From positions 1 to 64,000 of the forward strand of contig NZ_WHNP01000040.1 in assembly GCF_009362735.1 (NCBI RefSeq): DNA of 64,000 bases, written 5' to 3'. Source of the stretch: Paraburkholderia franconis. Its GTDB lineage: Bacteria; Pseudomonadota; Gammaproteobacteria; Burkholderiales; Burkholderiaceae. Position numbers and translations under genes: made by a program. Each line of letters opens with the position of its first letter. Within the stretch, counting starts at the first letter, position 1. Below the pieces are notes generated by a model. The model did not search any database and was not told the origin of the DNA. It saw only the letters and a list, made by a program, of their open reading frames with translations. Shown one piece after another: positions 52,082-61,190 of the stretch.

Positions 52082-54271
52082 TTGTCCCGACTCACGCTTG
52101 CCCGCGCGATGTGCGCGTTCGCTTTTCTCGCGACCCTGCATGCGTTCGCCGAACCCGCGCTGAACGTGCAGACCTCATGGATCGGCAATACGTCTGGTTT
52201 CGGCGACGGCACATGGACGCAGATCAACATCACGGCGATCGCCGTGTCGCCCGACGGCAAGGTCTATACGAACGCGCCGTGGGACGAGAGCGGCGCGGAA
52301 TCGAGCGTCTATCAGAACGGCAAGATGCTCGGCTTTGCAGGCGGCACGCACGGCTGGGGCAACAGCGGCGGCAACGCGATCGCGATCAACGGGCGCTACG
52401 CGTATGTGGCCGTCGGCGTCGGCAACGAGAAGGGGCACCTCGTCGGCGCGGGCGTGTGGCCGGACAAGGGGCGTCAGTGGTACGGCATCTCGCGGCGCGA
52501 GAACGGCGACACGAAGCGCGTCGCCGCATTCCAGCCCGTCGCGAACAGCATCGATCCGCATGCGAAGGCGGCCGCCGCCTTCATGCTGGTGAACGACGTG
52601 CCGACGGGCACGCGCGGCGACATCAACGGGCTCGCGGCGAGCGACACGACGCTCTATGCGTCGAATACGTCGCGCGATTGCGTCGAGGTGTACGACGCCG
52701 TATCGATGCAGCGCAAGGCGCAATGGAGCGTGCACGAGCCCGGCCGGATTGCGCGCGCGAGTGACGGCACGCTGTGGGTGCTGACGGATACGCTCGGCGA
52801 CAGGCCGAAGGTCGCGCATCTCGACGCCAACGGTCAGCGCCTGAACGACGCATTGCCGTTGCCCGCCGATACCGTTGCCGTCGATCTCGCGGTCGACAGC
52901 CACGGCCGCGTGCTGATCGCCGATAACGGTCCGCGCCAGCAAGTGCTGTTCTTCGGCAAGCGCGACGGTCAATACGCGCTCACTTCGACGCTGGGCGAAC
53001 GCGGCGGCATCTTCGCGGGCATCGCGGGACGCCCCGGTCCGCAGCGCTTCAACGGACTGACGGGCATCGGCATCGATGCGCGCAGCAACGTCTATGTGGC
53101 GACCAACGGCATCGGCCCGCGTTTCGAGCCGACGGGAGCCGGCCTCGGCGCGACGCTCGAAAGCTACGCGCCCGATGGCAGGCGTCGGTGGCAGGTAGAG
53201 GGACTGCTGTTCGTCGATGGCGCGTGGATGGACCCGTCGCGGCCCGATAGCGTCTACACGGGCAACAAGCGCTTCGAACTCGATCTGTCGAAACCGCCGG
53301 GTCGGCAATGGACGTACGCGGGCTTTCTGACCAACCGCTTCAAGTATCCCGACGATCCCGTTCTCAACATCGATCAATGGCCGGGCCTGCCCATCGCACG
53401 CAAGCTGAAGGGCCGCACGTTCCTGTTCCTCACTGACATGTATGCGGACCATCTGAAGATCTATCGCTTCGATGGCGGCCGCGACGGCGAGACGGCCACG
53501 CCTTCGGGCTTCATCGCGGGCCGCGAACGGGCCGTGCTCAAGGTGCCGAACGCGCCGCCCGGCGGCGACTGGATCTGGCGCGACACGAACGGCAACGGGC
53601 GCTTCGATGCCAACGAATTCACGCCGAACACGACGGGCGCGCACCTCGCGGGCGGCTGGGGCTGGTGGGTCGATACGCGCGGCGACATCTGGCGCGCACG
53701 CGATTCGAAGGGCATCAACTGTTTCAGGTTCGGTGGTCTCGATGCGAAGGGCAACCCGATCTATTCGTACGCGGACATGACGGCCTATCCGGTGCCGCCG
53801 CCTTTCAGCGAAGTGAAGCGCGCGCTCTACGACCCGCAAACGGATTCGATGTACGTGACGGGCTACACGCCTGAAGCGCCGTTCGACCGGGGCTTCTGGA
53901 AAGAGGTGGGGCGCGTGCTGGTGCGCTACGACAACTGGTCGAGCGGCAAGCCGGTGCTGCGCTACACGCTGCCGCTACCGTGGGACACGAAGAGCAAGCC
54001 CGTCTCGACGCTGATCGGCCTCACGGTCGAAGGCCAATACCTGTTTGCCGTCGAACCCGTGGGCACGGTCCACGTGTACGACAGGGATACGGGCACGCCC
54101 ATCGGCACGATGCAGCCCGGACCGGAAGTGGGCCACGCATCGGGCTGGGTCGACGTGCCGAACGGCATCAGCGCGTATCGCCGCAACGACGGCGAGTACC
54201 TCGTGTTCGTCGAAGAAGACGCGCGCGGGAAAGTGATGATGTACCGCTGGAAACCAACGCCTCGCGCATGA
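52082..54271 (+). CDS. large secreted beta-propeller-like protein with EF-hand-like loop
   Basis: I cannot name this 729-residue protein. I start it at a TTG (52082) because GGAG lies eight bases before and the resulting N terminus, MSRLTLARAMCAFAFLATLHAFA, is a good signal peptide; longer frames lack one. The body has repeated short segments such as GKVYTNAPWDESG, GRVLIADNGPRQQVLFF and GTVHVYDRDTGTPIG typical of NHL/PQQ-like propeller blades. It also has a calcium-loop-like DTNGNGRFDANEF near 525. It sits between the acylation genes and the flippase, so it may bind or process the polymer in the periplasm or at the surface. Confidence 0.78.
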   Translation: MSRLTLARAMCAFAFLATLHAFAEPALNVQTSWIGNTSGFGDGTWTQINITAIAVSPDGKVYTNAPWDESGAESSVYQNGKMLGFAGGTHGWGNSGGNAIAINGRYAYVAVGVGNEKGHLVGAGVWPDKGRQWYGISRRENGDTKRVAAFQPVANSIDPHAKAAAAFMLVNDVPTGTRGDINGLAASDTTLYASNTSRDCVEVYDAVSMQRKAQWSVHEPGRIARASDGTLWVLTDTLGDRPKVAHLDANGQRLNDALPLPADTVAVDLAVDSHGRVLIADNGPRQQVLFFGKRDGQYALTSTLGERGGIFAGIAGRPGPQRFNGLTGIGIDARSNVYVATNGIGPRFEPTGAGLGATLESYAPDGRRRWQVEGLLFVDGAWMDPSRPDSVYTGNKRFELDLSKPPGRQWTYAGFLTNRFKYPDDPVLNIDQWPGLPIARKLKGRTFLFLTDMYADHLKIYRFDGGRDGETATPSGFIAGRERAVLKVPNAPPGGDWIWRDTNGNGRFDANEFTPNTTGAHLAGGWGWWVDTRGDIWRARDSKGINCFRFGGLDAKGNPIYSYADMTAYPVPPPFSEVKRALYDPQTDSMYVTGYTPEAPFDRGFWKEVGRVLVRYDNWSSGKPVLRYTLPLPWDTKSKPVSTLIGLTVEGQYLFAVEPVGTVHVYDRDTGTPIGTMQPGPEVGHASGWVDVPNGISAYRRNDGEYLVFVEEDARGKVMMYRWKPTPRA

Positions 54272-54334
54272 AGAGACGCCGCTTCTCCACCCACACGCTA
54301 CCCCAACACTCACGTACCGATCCAAAGGTATCCG

Positions 54335-55813
54335 ATGGATAAAGGCATCCTCAGAAACGTGGTGATCAACCTGTTCGGACTGGTCTTGCCGACGTTCGTA
54401 TCGCTCGTCACGGTGCCGTCGTACATCAGGCTGCTGGGCGTCGAACGCTACGGCGTGATCAGCCTCGTGTGGACGCTGATCGGCTACTTCAGTGTTCTCG
54501 ATCTGGGGATGAGCATGGCCGCGCAGAACCACATTTCGAAGGCGCGCGCATCGAACGATGAAGACGCGTGCGAACAGGTGTTCTGGAGCGCCACGTGGCT
54601 CAACCTCTCGACGGGGATCATCGGCGGGCTCGTGATCTATTTCGGCGCGGCGCTCTATACCGCGTATTTTTCGACGGTCTCGCCCGCGTTGCAGCACGAA
54701 GTGTACAACGCGCTGCCGTGGCTCGCGGTGGCGATTCCGCTCGCGAACGTGTCGTGGGTCTTTGCCGGTGCGATCAACGGTGCGGAACGCTTCGGCATCT
54801 ACAACGCGAACCAGACGCTCGGCACGTTCCTGTTTCAGTTGCTGCCGCTTGCCGCCGCGTGGGTCATGGGGCCGACATTGCAGAACGTGCTCGCGGCCGC
54901 CGTCGTCGCGCGTCTTGCCGCGGCGATTCTGCTTGGACGCTCCGCGTTCAGCGTGCTCGGCATCCGGCACATCCGTGCGCCGCAATTCGATGTCGCGAAG
55001 GGACTGTTCAATTTCGGCGGCTGGATGCTGGTGGCGAGCCTCACGAACACGGTCGCCGAATCGCTCGACCGCGTGATGCTCGGCAGCCATCTCGGCGCGC
55101 GTTTCGTCACGTATTACACGGTGCCGCAGAACCTCGTCACGCGTCTGAACATCGTGCCGACGGCGATGCTGCGCACGCTGTTTCCGCGCCTTTCCGCAGT
55201 GGGCCGCGACGATGCCGACGTCATCATGCGGCAGTCGCTCGAATTCCTGAACGGCGTGTTCACGCCCGTTGCACTCGTCGCGATCATCGTGCTCGAACCG
55301 TTCCTGCACGTATGGGTAGGCAGCGAAGTCGCCGATGCGGCGGGCCCCGTCGGACGCATCCTGATCGTCTCCGTATGGCTCGTCGGCCAGGCGAATCTCG
55401 CGCGCATCCTGATCCAGTCGCAGGTGCATCCGGCGACGGCCGCGCGCCTCGGCCTCTTCGAGTTGCCGTTCTATGCGGGCGCACTGTGGTATGGCATCGC
55501 GCATTTCGGACTGACGGGCGCCGCCGTCGTCGTCGCCGCGCGCGGCCTGTTCGACTACGTCGCGCTGCTGCGTCTGTCCGCCATTCACGCGCGTCCGATC
55601 GTGCTCGACATGCTTGCGCATCTCGCCTTCCTGGTGGGCACGCTATGGCTCGCCACCTTGCTCTCAAGCCTGCCGATGACCATCGCCACGGGCGCGCTCG
55701 TCGTGGGCGCGAACGTCGCATGGTCGCTCACGATGACCCCTGCATTGCGCGATCTTGCGCGTTCGCTGCTTGCGCGTCTGAAGTTGCGACTCAATCCGAG
55801 GAATAGCGCATGA
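54335..55813 (+). CDS. bceQ: polysaccharide repeat-unit flippase (Wzx/MOP type)
   Basis: The 492-residue membrane protein has 12-14 helices and the MOP-family layout, starting MDKGILRNVVINLFGLVLPTFVSLVTVPSYI and containing LGMSMAAQNHISKA. It moves lipid-linked repeat units across the inner membrane to the polymerase. It overlaps the double glycosyltransferase gene by ATGA. Confidence 0.88.
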   Translation: MDKGILRNVVINLFGLVLPTFVSLVTVPSYIRLLGVERYGVISLVWTLIGYFSVLDLGMSMAAQNHISKARASNDEDACEQVFWSATWLNLSTGIIGGLVIYFGAALYTAYFSTVSPALQHEVYNALPWLAVAIPLANVSWVFAGAINGAERFGIYNANQTLGTFLFQLLPLAAAWVMGPTLQNVLAAAVVARLAAAILLGRSAFSVLGIRHIRAPQFDVAKGLFNFGGWMLVASLTNTVAESLDRVMLGSHLGARFVTYYTVPQNLVTRLNIVPTAMLRTLFPRLSAVGRDDADVIMRQSLEFLNGVFTPVALVAIIVLEPFLHVWVGSEVADAAGPVGRILIVSVWLVGQANLARILIQSQVHPATAARLGLFELPFYAGALWYGIAHFGLTGAAVVVAARGLFDYVALLRLSAIHARPIVLDMLAHLAFLVGTLWLATLLSSLPMTIATGALVVGANVAWSLTMTPALRDLARSLLARLKLRLNPRNSA

Positions 55814-58296
55814 ACCACGAAATCGTAGAAGAAGACCTGTTGCGTCGCCCGATGACACGCGATGCAGCCGCTGATCTCATCGCGACGCCGGTTACGAAGC
55901 CACCCGTCAAACGACGGCATTTGCACAGCGACAGGCCTGTGCGCGTCGCGATCATTCACGACTGGCTCGTCACGTATGCGGGCGCCGAGCGCGTGCTCGA
56001 ACAGATCGTCGCGTGCTTTCCGGATGCGGATCTCTTCAGCCTCGTCGATTTTCTCGACGTCGACGATCGCGCGTTCCTGCGCGGCAGGCCCGTGACGACC
56101 TCGTTCATCCAGAAACTGCCGCTTGCGCGCACGAAGTACCGCACGTATCTGCCACTGATGCCGCTCGCGATCGAGCAGCTGGACGTGTCCGCGTATGACG
56201 TCGTGATCTCGAGCAGCCATGCCGTCGCGAAGGGCGTGCTCACGGGCCCGGACCAGGTGCATATCAGCTACGTGCATTCGCCGATCCGCTATGCGTGGGA
56301 CCTGCAGCATCAGTACCTGCAGCAGTCGAAGCTCACGCGCGGCCCGAAGTCCGCGTTTGCGCGGCTCATCCTCCATTACATGCGCAACTGGGATATCCGC
56401 ACGTCCAATTCCGTCGATGCTTTCATCGCGAACTCCGGGTTCATTTCACGCCGCATCAGGAAGGTCTATCAGCGCGAATCGGAAGTGATCTTTCCGCCCG
56501 TCGATGTCGATTCGTTTTCTCTTTGCGAAGAGAAGGAGGATTTCTATCTGACGGCATCGCGAATGGTGCCGTACAAGAAGATCGACCTGATCGTCGAAGC
56601 GTTCGCGAAGATGCCGCAGCGCAAGCTGGTCGTGATCGGCGACGGTCCCGACATGCAGAAGGTGCGCGGGAACGCGGCGCCGAATGTGCAGATCATCGGC
56701 TATCAGCCGTTCGAGGTGTTGCGCGATCACATGCGCCGCGCGAAGGCGTTCGTGTTCGCGGCGGAAGAGGACTTCGGCATTTCCGTCGTCGAGGCGCAGG
56801 CGTGCGGCACGCCCGTGATCGCATACGGCAAGGGCGGGGCGCTCGAAACCGTGCGGGACGAATATGATCCGCATCCGACGGGCCTCTTTTTCAGCGAGCA
56901 GTCGGTCGATTCGATCGTCGCAGCCGTCGAGAATTTCGCCGACGATCCCACGCGCTTCAAGCCATCTGATTGCCGCGCGAACGCCGAGCGCTTTTCGATC
57001 GGGCATTTCCGCGAGCGCTTCTTCGGCTTCGTGCGCGAAACGGTGCCCGCGTTGCAGGGCACGACGCTGCCCTCGAATGATGTCCCCGCTGGCAACGCCG
57101 TGCACGGTCACGCATCGAGCGCATTGCGCGTGCTCGCGATCGACCAGAGCGGCGTGATGGGCGGCGCCGAGCTGTCGCTGCTCGAAATCGTGAAGGCGCT
57201 CAAGGCACGCGTTCAGGTCGTGCTGTTCGACGACGGACCGTTTCGCGTCGCGCTACGTCGCGAAGGCATCGACGTCGATGTGCTCGATCCCGGCGCGACG
57301 CGCGATATCCGCAAGCAGGGCGGCACACCGCCGCTGATGAAAGCGGTGAAGGGCGTCGCGTCGCTGGTGCGCGAAACGGTCGGGCGCGCGCGTCATAGCG
57401 ATGTGATCTACGCGAACACGCAGCGCGCGATGGTGATCGGCGCGCTCGCGGGCCGCTTCGCGCGACGACCCGTGGTCTGGCATCTGCGCGACATCGTGAG
57501 CCGCGAGCACTTCGGCGGCAGGCAGCTTGCGATCATCAAATGGTGCGCGAAGCTGGGCCTCGCGCATGTGATCGCGAACTCGGCGGCCTCGGCGCGCGCA
57601 TTTGCGGAACTGACGAATTTCGGCGACACGCGTATCGATGTCGTGTTCAACGGCATCCCGGCGGCGCCGTTCAACGCATTGCGCGACGTACCGCAAAGCG
57701 TGCTGCGCGCGCGGCTGAATCTGCCGAAAGATGCGTTTCTCGTCGGTTCGTTCAGCCGGCTCGCGCAATGGAAGGGCCAGCATGTGCTGCTCGAAGCGAT
57801 GGTGCTCAATCCGGGCATGCACGCGGTGCTGGTCGGCGCGCCGCTCTTCGGCGAGAACGCTTACGAAGCGCAGTTGCACGCGTTCGTCGCGTCGCATGGA
57901 CTGAATGATCGCGTGCATTTCCTCGGCTTCCAGGACGACGTCGCCGCGTGCATGTGCGCCGTCGATGCCGTCGCGCACACGTCGATCACGCCGGAGCCGT
58001 TTGGCCGCGTGATCGTCGAAGGGATGCTCGCGCGCCGGCCCGTGGTGGCCGCGCGCGCGGGTGGCGTGATGGAGATCATCGACGACAACGTGAACGGCCT
58101 GATGTGCACGCCGGGCGATGCGCACGCACTCGCCGATACGCTCGCAGAACTGCGCGCCAATCCGGCGCTGCGCGAGCGGCTCGTCGCGCAGGGTTATCAG
58201 ACGGCCGTGTGCAAGTTCGGCACGCAGGCTTATGTGGAAGGCGTCGAGCGGATTCTGATGAGCGTCGCGAGCGCGAAGGCCCGACTGGCGAGCTAA
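55810..58296 (+). CDS. bceR: double-domain glycosyltransferase (two GT4 modules)
   Basis: The 828-residue protein has two complete GT-B modules. The first (about 40-405) starts HDWLVTYAGAERVLEQIVACFP and has the donor block AKAFVFAAEEDFGISVVEAQACGTPVIAYGKGGALE. The second (about 435-828) starts VLAIDQSGVMGGAELSLLEIVKAL and has DAVAHTSITPEPFGRVIVEGMLARRPVVAARAGG. It may add two sugars in succession. It is twice the family's usual length and overlaps the flippase stop by four bases. Confidence 0.9.
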   Translation: MNHEIVEEDLLRRPMTRDAAADLIATPVTKPPVKRRHLHSDRPVRVAIIHDWLVTYAGAERVLEQIVACFPDADLFSLVDFLDVDDRAFLRGRPVTTSFIQKLPLARTKYRTYLPLMPLAIEQLDVSAYDVVISSSHAVAKGVLTGPDQVHISYVHSPIRYAWDLQHQYLQQSKLTRGPKSAFARLILHYMRNWDIRTSNSVDAFIANSGFISRRIRKVYQRESEVIFPPVDVDSFSLCEEKEDFYLTASRMVPYKKIDLIVEAFAKMPQRKLVVIGDGPDMQKVRGNAAPNVQIIGYQPFEVLRDHMRRAKAFVFAAEEDFGISVVEAQACGTPVIAYGKGGALETVRDEYDPHPTGLFFSEQSVDSIVAAVENFADDPTRFKPSDCRANAERFSIGHFRERFFGFVRETVPALQGTTLPSNDVPAGNAVHGHASSALRVLAIDQSGVMGGAELSLLEIVKALKARVQVVLFDDGPFRVALRREGIDVDVLDPGATRDIRKQGGTPPLMKAVKGVASLVRETVGRARHSDVIYANTQRAMVIGALAGRFARRPVVWHLRDIVSREHFGGRQLAIIKWCAKLGLAHVIANSAASARAFAELTNFGDTRIDVVFNGIPAAPFNALRDVPQSVLRARLNLPKDAFLVGSFSRLAQWKGQHVLLEAMVLNPGMHAVLVGAPLFGENAYEAQLHAFVASHGLNDRVHFLGFQDDVAACMCAVDAVAHTSITPEPFGRVIVEGMLARRPVVAARAGGVMEIIDDNVNGLMCTPGDAHALADTLAELRANPALRERLVAQGYQTAVCKFGTQAYVEGVERILMSVASAKARLAS

Positions 58297-58297
58297 A

Positions 58298-58333
58298 AAA
58301 TGGCCGGCGCAATGAAGTTCACGCCGGCCATTT
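58298..58333. terminator. bidirectional terminator between bceR and bceS
   Basis: AAATGGCCGGCG pairs perfectly with CGCCGGCCATTT over a 12-base loop, between convergent genes. The minus-strand T-run is stronger (ATTTTTTAG), so it mainly serves the acyltransferase. Confidence 0.82.
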
Positions 58334-58391
58334 CGCTCGAGCTCGAACGAATCGCAGTGTATTGAATATTGTTGGTTATTGAACGTATCGA

Positions 58392-59582
58392 TCAACGCGC
58401 CCGCGCAGCAGCGGACCTCAAGCTCGCGGACCATTTCATCGCGGGCAGTTCGACGCAGCGATAGAAGACCCAGGCCACGGCAATCGCGACGAGCATGAAG
58501 CCGAAGGTAGGAAAGATCGACGTTTGCAGCGTCGAGCGATATAGCAGCGATGAGAGCAGCACGAATACGGGCAAATGAATCGAATACAACGAAAAGCTGA
58601 AGTCACCGAAGCGTGACAGCAAGCGAACGGCAGCCGCATCTTTCTGGCTGCGGTTTTGACGACGGCTCTTCAGCGCTTCGGCCAGATAGCACGCAAAGCC
58701 GAGCGCCCACAATTGAAATGCGATGTACTGACCGAAGTGGAAAGCGACACAGCCAAGTGCCGTAAACATCAGCGCCGCGCCATACATCCGCCACGGCATG
58801 CGCCTGTGCGACGCGTCGCGCTTCACCTGCGATTCTGCGATCCATGCGCCGAGTGTCCACGCGAACCAGAACGACGTGAAAAACTGCAGGTCATTGCGTT
58901 CGAACACGAACACGGAAGCGACATTGACGAGCGCGACAAGGCCCAGCACGGGCATCATGCCGAGCCTGCGACGCAGCGCGAAGAACACCGGATAGACGGC
59001 ATAGAACTGCACTTCGAGCGAAAGTGTCCAGAGCGCGCCGTTCGAGCCATACGTCTTGCCCGCTACGCCTTGCAGCGAAAACAGGTTGACGAGAAAAGCC
59101 TTCGGTCCGATATCGAGAATCTTGTGATTGACGGGCGGAAGGTGCAGACTCGTCCAGTCGAGTGCCAACGTGAGCAGCAGCGCGGCGAACAGCACGGGAT
59201 AAATGCGCGCAAAGCGGCGCGCCCAGAAATTCGCCGCATCGAGCCGGTAAGCGGGATTGCTCGCGAGCCGCTGCGCCGCGCCGCGATGAATGCAATAGCC
59301 GCTGATGACGAAAAAAATCGGCACGCCCGCCGAGCCCCACGCAATCGGCAGCGTCAGGTAGGCGGCGATCGTATTCAGGTCGAGCGACTTGCCTGCGAAA
59401 TGATGAAAGCTCTGCATGCCGACCCACTCGACCTGGCGGCAATGAAAGTAGGCGACCAGCAGCGCGGCGAATCCTCGCATCGCATCGACGACGTGTTCCT
59501 TGTCGACGGCTTTCGTCTCGCTGCGCGTCGCCGTCGCCAATGAAAGGGACGAGTGGGTGGCATCCAGTGCTGTATCGCTCAT
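58392..59582 (-). CDS. bceS: acyltransferase family 3 membrane protein
   Basis: The 396-residue acyltransferase has about ten helices and the family landmarks VVDAMRGFAALLVAYFHCRQVEW, VPIFFVISGYCIHRG, FWARRFARIYPVLFAALLL and ALWTLSLEVQFYAVYP. It likely adds a second type of acyl decoration. GAGGA seven bases upstream selects the ATG at 59582. It is the second acyltransferase of the locus and lies opposite to bceR. Confidence 0.86.
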   Translation of the reverse strand: MSDTALDATHSSLSLATATRSETKAVDKEHVVDAMRGFAALLVAYFHCRQVEWVGMQSFHHFAGKSLDLNTIAAYLTLPIAWGSAGVPIFFVISGYCIHRGAAQRLASNPAYRLDAANFWARRFARIYPVLFAALLLTLALDWTSLHLPPVNHKILDIGPKAFLVNLFSLQGVAGKTYGSNGALWTLSLEVQFYAVYPVFFALRRRLGMMPVLGLVALVNVASVFVFERNDLQFFTSFWFAWTLGAWIAESQVKRDASHRRMPWRMYGAALMFTALGCVAFHFGQYIAFQLWALGFACYLAEALKSRRQNRSQKDAAAVRLLSRFGDFSFSLYSIHLPVFVLLSSLLYRSTLQTSIFPTFGFMLVAIAVAWVFYRCVELPAMKWSASLRSAAARAR

Positions 59583-59758
59583 GCGCGGTCCTCGGTCGTT
59601 GATCAACAGATGACGCGCGGCCTTTCACGACGCAGCACGCCGATTGCCTATCGTAGGGGAACGGGCGTGCAAAAAATCGACAAGAAATGATTCAATAATT
59701 TAGCGATTGTTTTTCGATGTGGAGAGAATGGCGCAATTCGGTTAGCCGATGAAATTAT

Positions 59759-59785
59759 TTGACGCTTTTTTCATGTTAGGTTAAT
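59759..59785 (+). promoter_or_regulatory. candidate promoter of the 47-residue membrane peptide
   Basis: TTGACG (59759-59764) lies 15-16 bp before GTTAAT/TTAATG. A CGGCAAA box (59788-59794) follows just after the expected transcript start. Match is moderate. Confidence 0.35.
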
Positions 59786-59814
59786 GCCGGCAAACTTTTG
59801 ACAGGGGTAGGGTC

Positions 59815-59958
59815 ATGAACCTGCATTTGCTCGCCGGTGTTGCCGTGCTGTTGCTGCTAATAGGCGTTTCCGCATATCGCGAGGCGCTGCGCAACGAGCC
59901 GATCAGCCGTATCCGGATGACTCCGGAAAATATGCCGCAATTCGAGGACAGCGAGTGA
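59815..59958 (+). CDS. small single-pass membrane protein, 47 residues
   Basis: A short frame starts MNLHLLAGVAVLLLLIGVSA, a textbook transmembrane helix, followed by a charged tail (YREALRNEPISRIR then MTPENMPQFEDSE). GGGGTAGGG stands four bases before the ATG. The frame lies alone in the 632-bp interval between bceS and galU and has a plausible promoter ahead. It is too short for automatic gene calls. Function unknown; it could modulate a membrane partner such as the acyltransferase or kinase. Confidence 0.55.
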   Translation: MNLHLLAGVAVLLLLIGVSAYREALRNEPISRIRMTPENMPQFEDSE

Positions 59959-60214
59959 GCGTCGCGTGCCCAGGCTTGCGCAGGCCATAAGCAAGATTTA
60001 CGTCGCACATGTGGATTGATTGAATCAGGTCGCGTCATTATTTCCGAATGCGTTTCACATAATGGTTTGGCCCGCGAAATGAATCAATAAATAATTGTGG
60101 AGTCGTATTTATGGCTCGTTTCGACTAATTTTGCGCTGGTCTTTTCTGGGCCGATATCGCGCCGCCTGTCCTGGCGATTGCATACATTCAATCAACCGAG
60201 TGGAAATGCACACC

Positions 60215-61108
60215 ATGCTGAAAGTCACCAAAGCCGTCTTCCCTGTCGCGGGCCTTGGAACACGTTTTTTGCCCGCCACGAAGGCGAGCCCGAAGGAGAT
60301 GCTGCCCATCGTCGACAAGCCGCTGATCCAGTATGCGGTCGAAGAAGCGATTGCCGCGGGCATCACCGAGATGATCTTCGTCACGGGCCGCAGCAAGCGC
60401 GCAATCGAAGATCACTTCGACAAGTCCTATGAGATCGAAGCGGAACTCGAAGCGCGCGGCAAGGAGCAACTGCTCGAACTCGTGCGCAGCATCAAGCCTT
60501 CGAACGTCGACTGCTTCTACGTGCGTCAGGCGGAAGCGCTCGGCCTGGGCCATGCCGTGCTGTGCGCGGAAAAACTGGTCGGCGAAAGCCCGTTCGCCGT
60601 CATTCTCGCGGACGACCTGCTGCACAGCGAACAGCCTGTGATGAAGCAGCTCGTCGACGTGTTCAACCACTATCACAGCTCGGTGGTCGGCGTCGAAACT
60701 ATTGCGCGCGAGGCGAGCCGTTCGTATGGCGTCGTCGACGGCAAGGAATGGGAAGAAGATGTGATCAAGCTGTCGGGCATCGTCGAGAAGCCCGCGCCCG
60801 AGAAGGCGCCGTCGAATCTCGGCGTGGTCGGTCGCTATGTGCTGATGCCGACGATCTTCCGGCACATTCGCGCGCTGAAGCCGGGCGCAGGCGGCGAGCT
60901 GCAACTGACGGACGCATTGGAATCGCTGCTGACGGAAGAGCAGGTGCTGGCCTACCGTTACTTCGGCACGCGTTTCGATTGCGGCAGCAAGCTCGGCTAT
61001 CTGAAGGCCACCGTCGAATTCGCGCTGCGTCACCCGGAAGTGCGCGCGGAGTTCGAGGACTATCTGCAAAGCTATCTGCCGATGCATCTGACGGCAGCCG
61101 CCGCCTGA
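60215..61108 (+). CDS. galU: UTP-glucose-1-phosphate uridylyltransferase
   Basis: This 297-residue enzyme makes UDP-glucose from UTP and glucose-1-phosphate. Family blocks are VAGLGTRFLPATKASPKEML (11-30), the VEKP motif (GIVEKPAPEKAPS), and YFGTRFDCGSKLGYLKA. The ATG of MLKVTK is the conserved start; ATG 60206 is three codons upstream. It closes the exopolysaccharide locus (bceT equivalent), feeding bceB and bceC. Confidence 0.95.
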   Translation: MLKVTKAVFPVAGLGTRFLPATKASPKEMLPIVDKPLIQYAVEEAIAAGITEMIFVTGRSKRAIEDHFDKSYEIEAELEARGKEQLLELVRSIKPSNVDCFYVRQAEALGLGHAVLCAEKLVGESPFAVILADDLLHSEQPVMKQLVDVFNHYHSSVVGVETIAREASRSYGVVDGKEWEEDVIKLSGIVEKPAPEKAPSNLGVVGRYVLMPTIFRHIRALKPGAGGELQLTDALESLLTEEQVLAYRYFGTRFDCGSKLGYLKATVEFALRHPEVRAEFEDYLQSYLPMHLTAAAA

Positions 61109-61190
61109 AAGCAGCGTCTAGGGCAGCGGCATCGCCTCTACCAGCCGTTGCCTTGTGCATCGGTGCGCGCGAGCGCACGCGTGACCCGGC

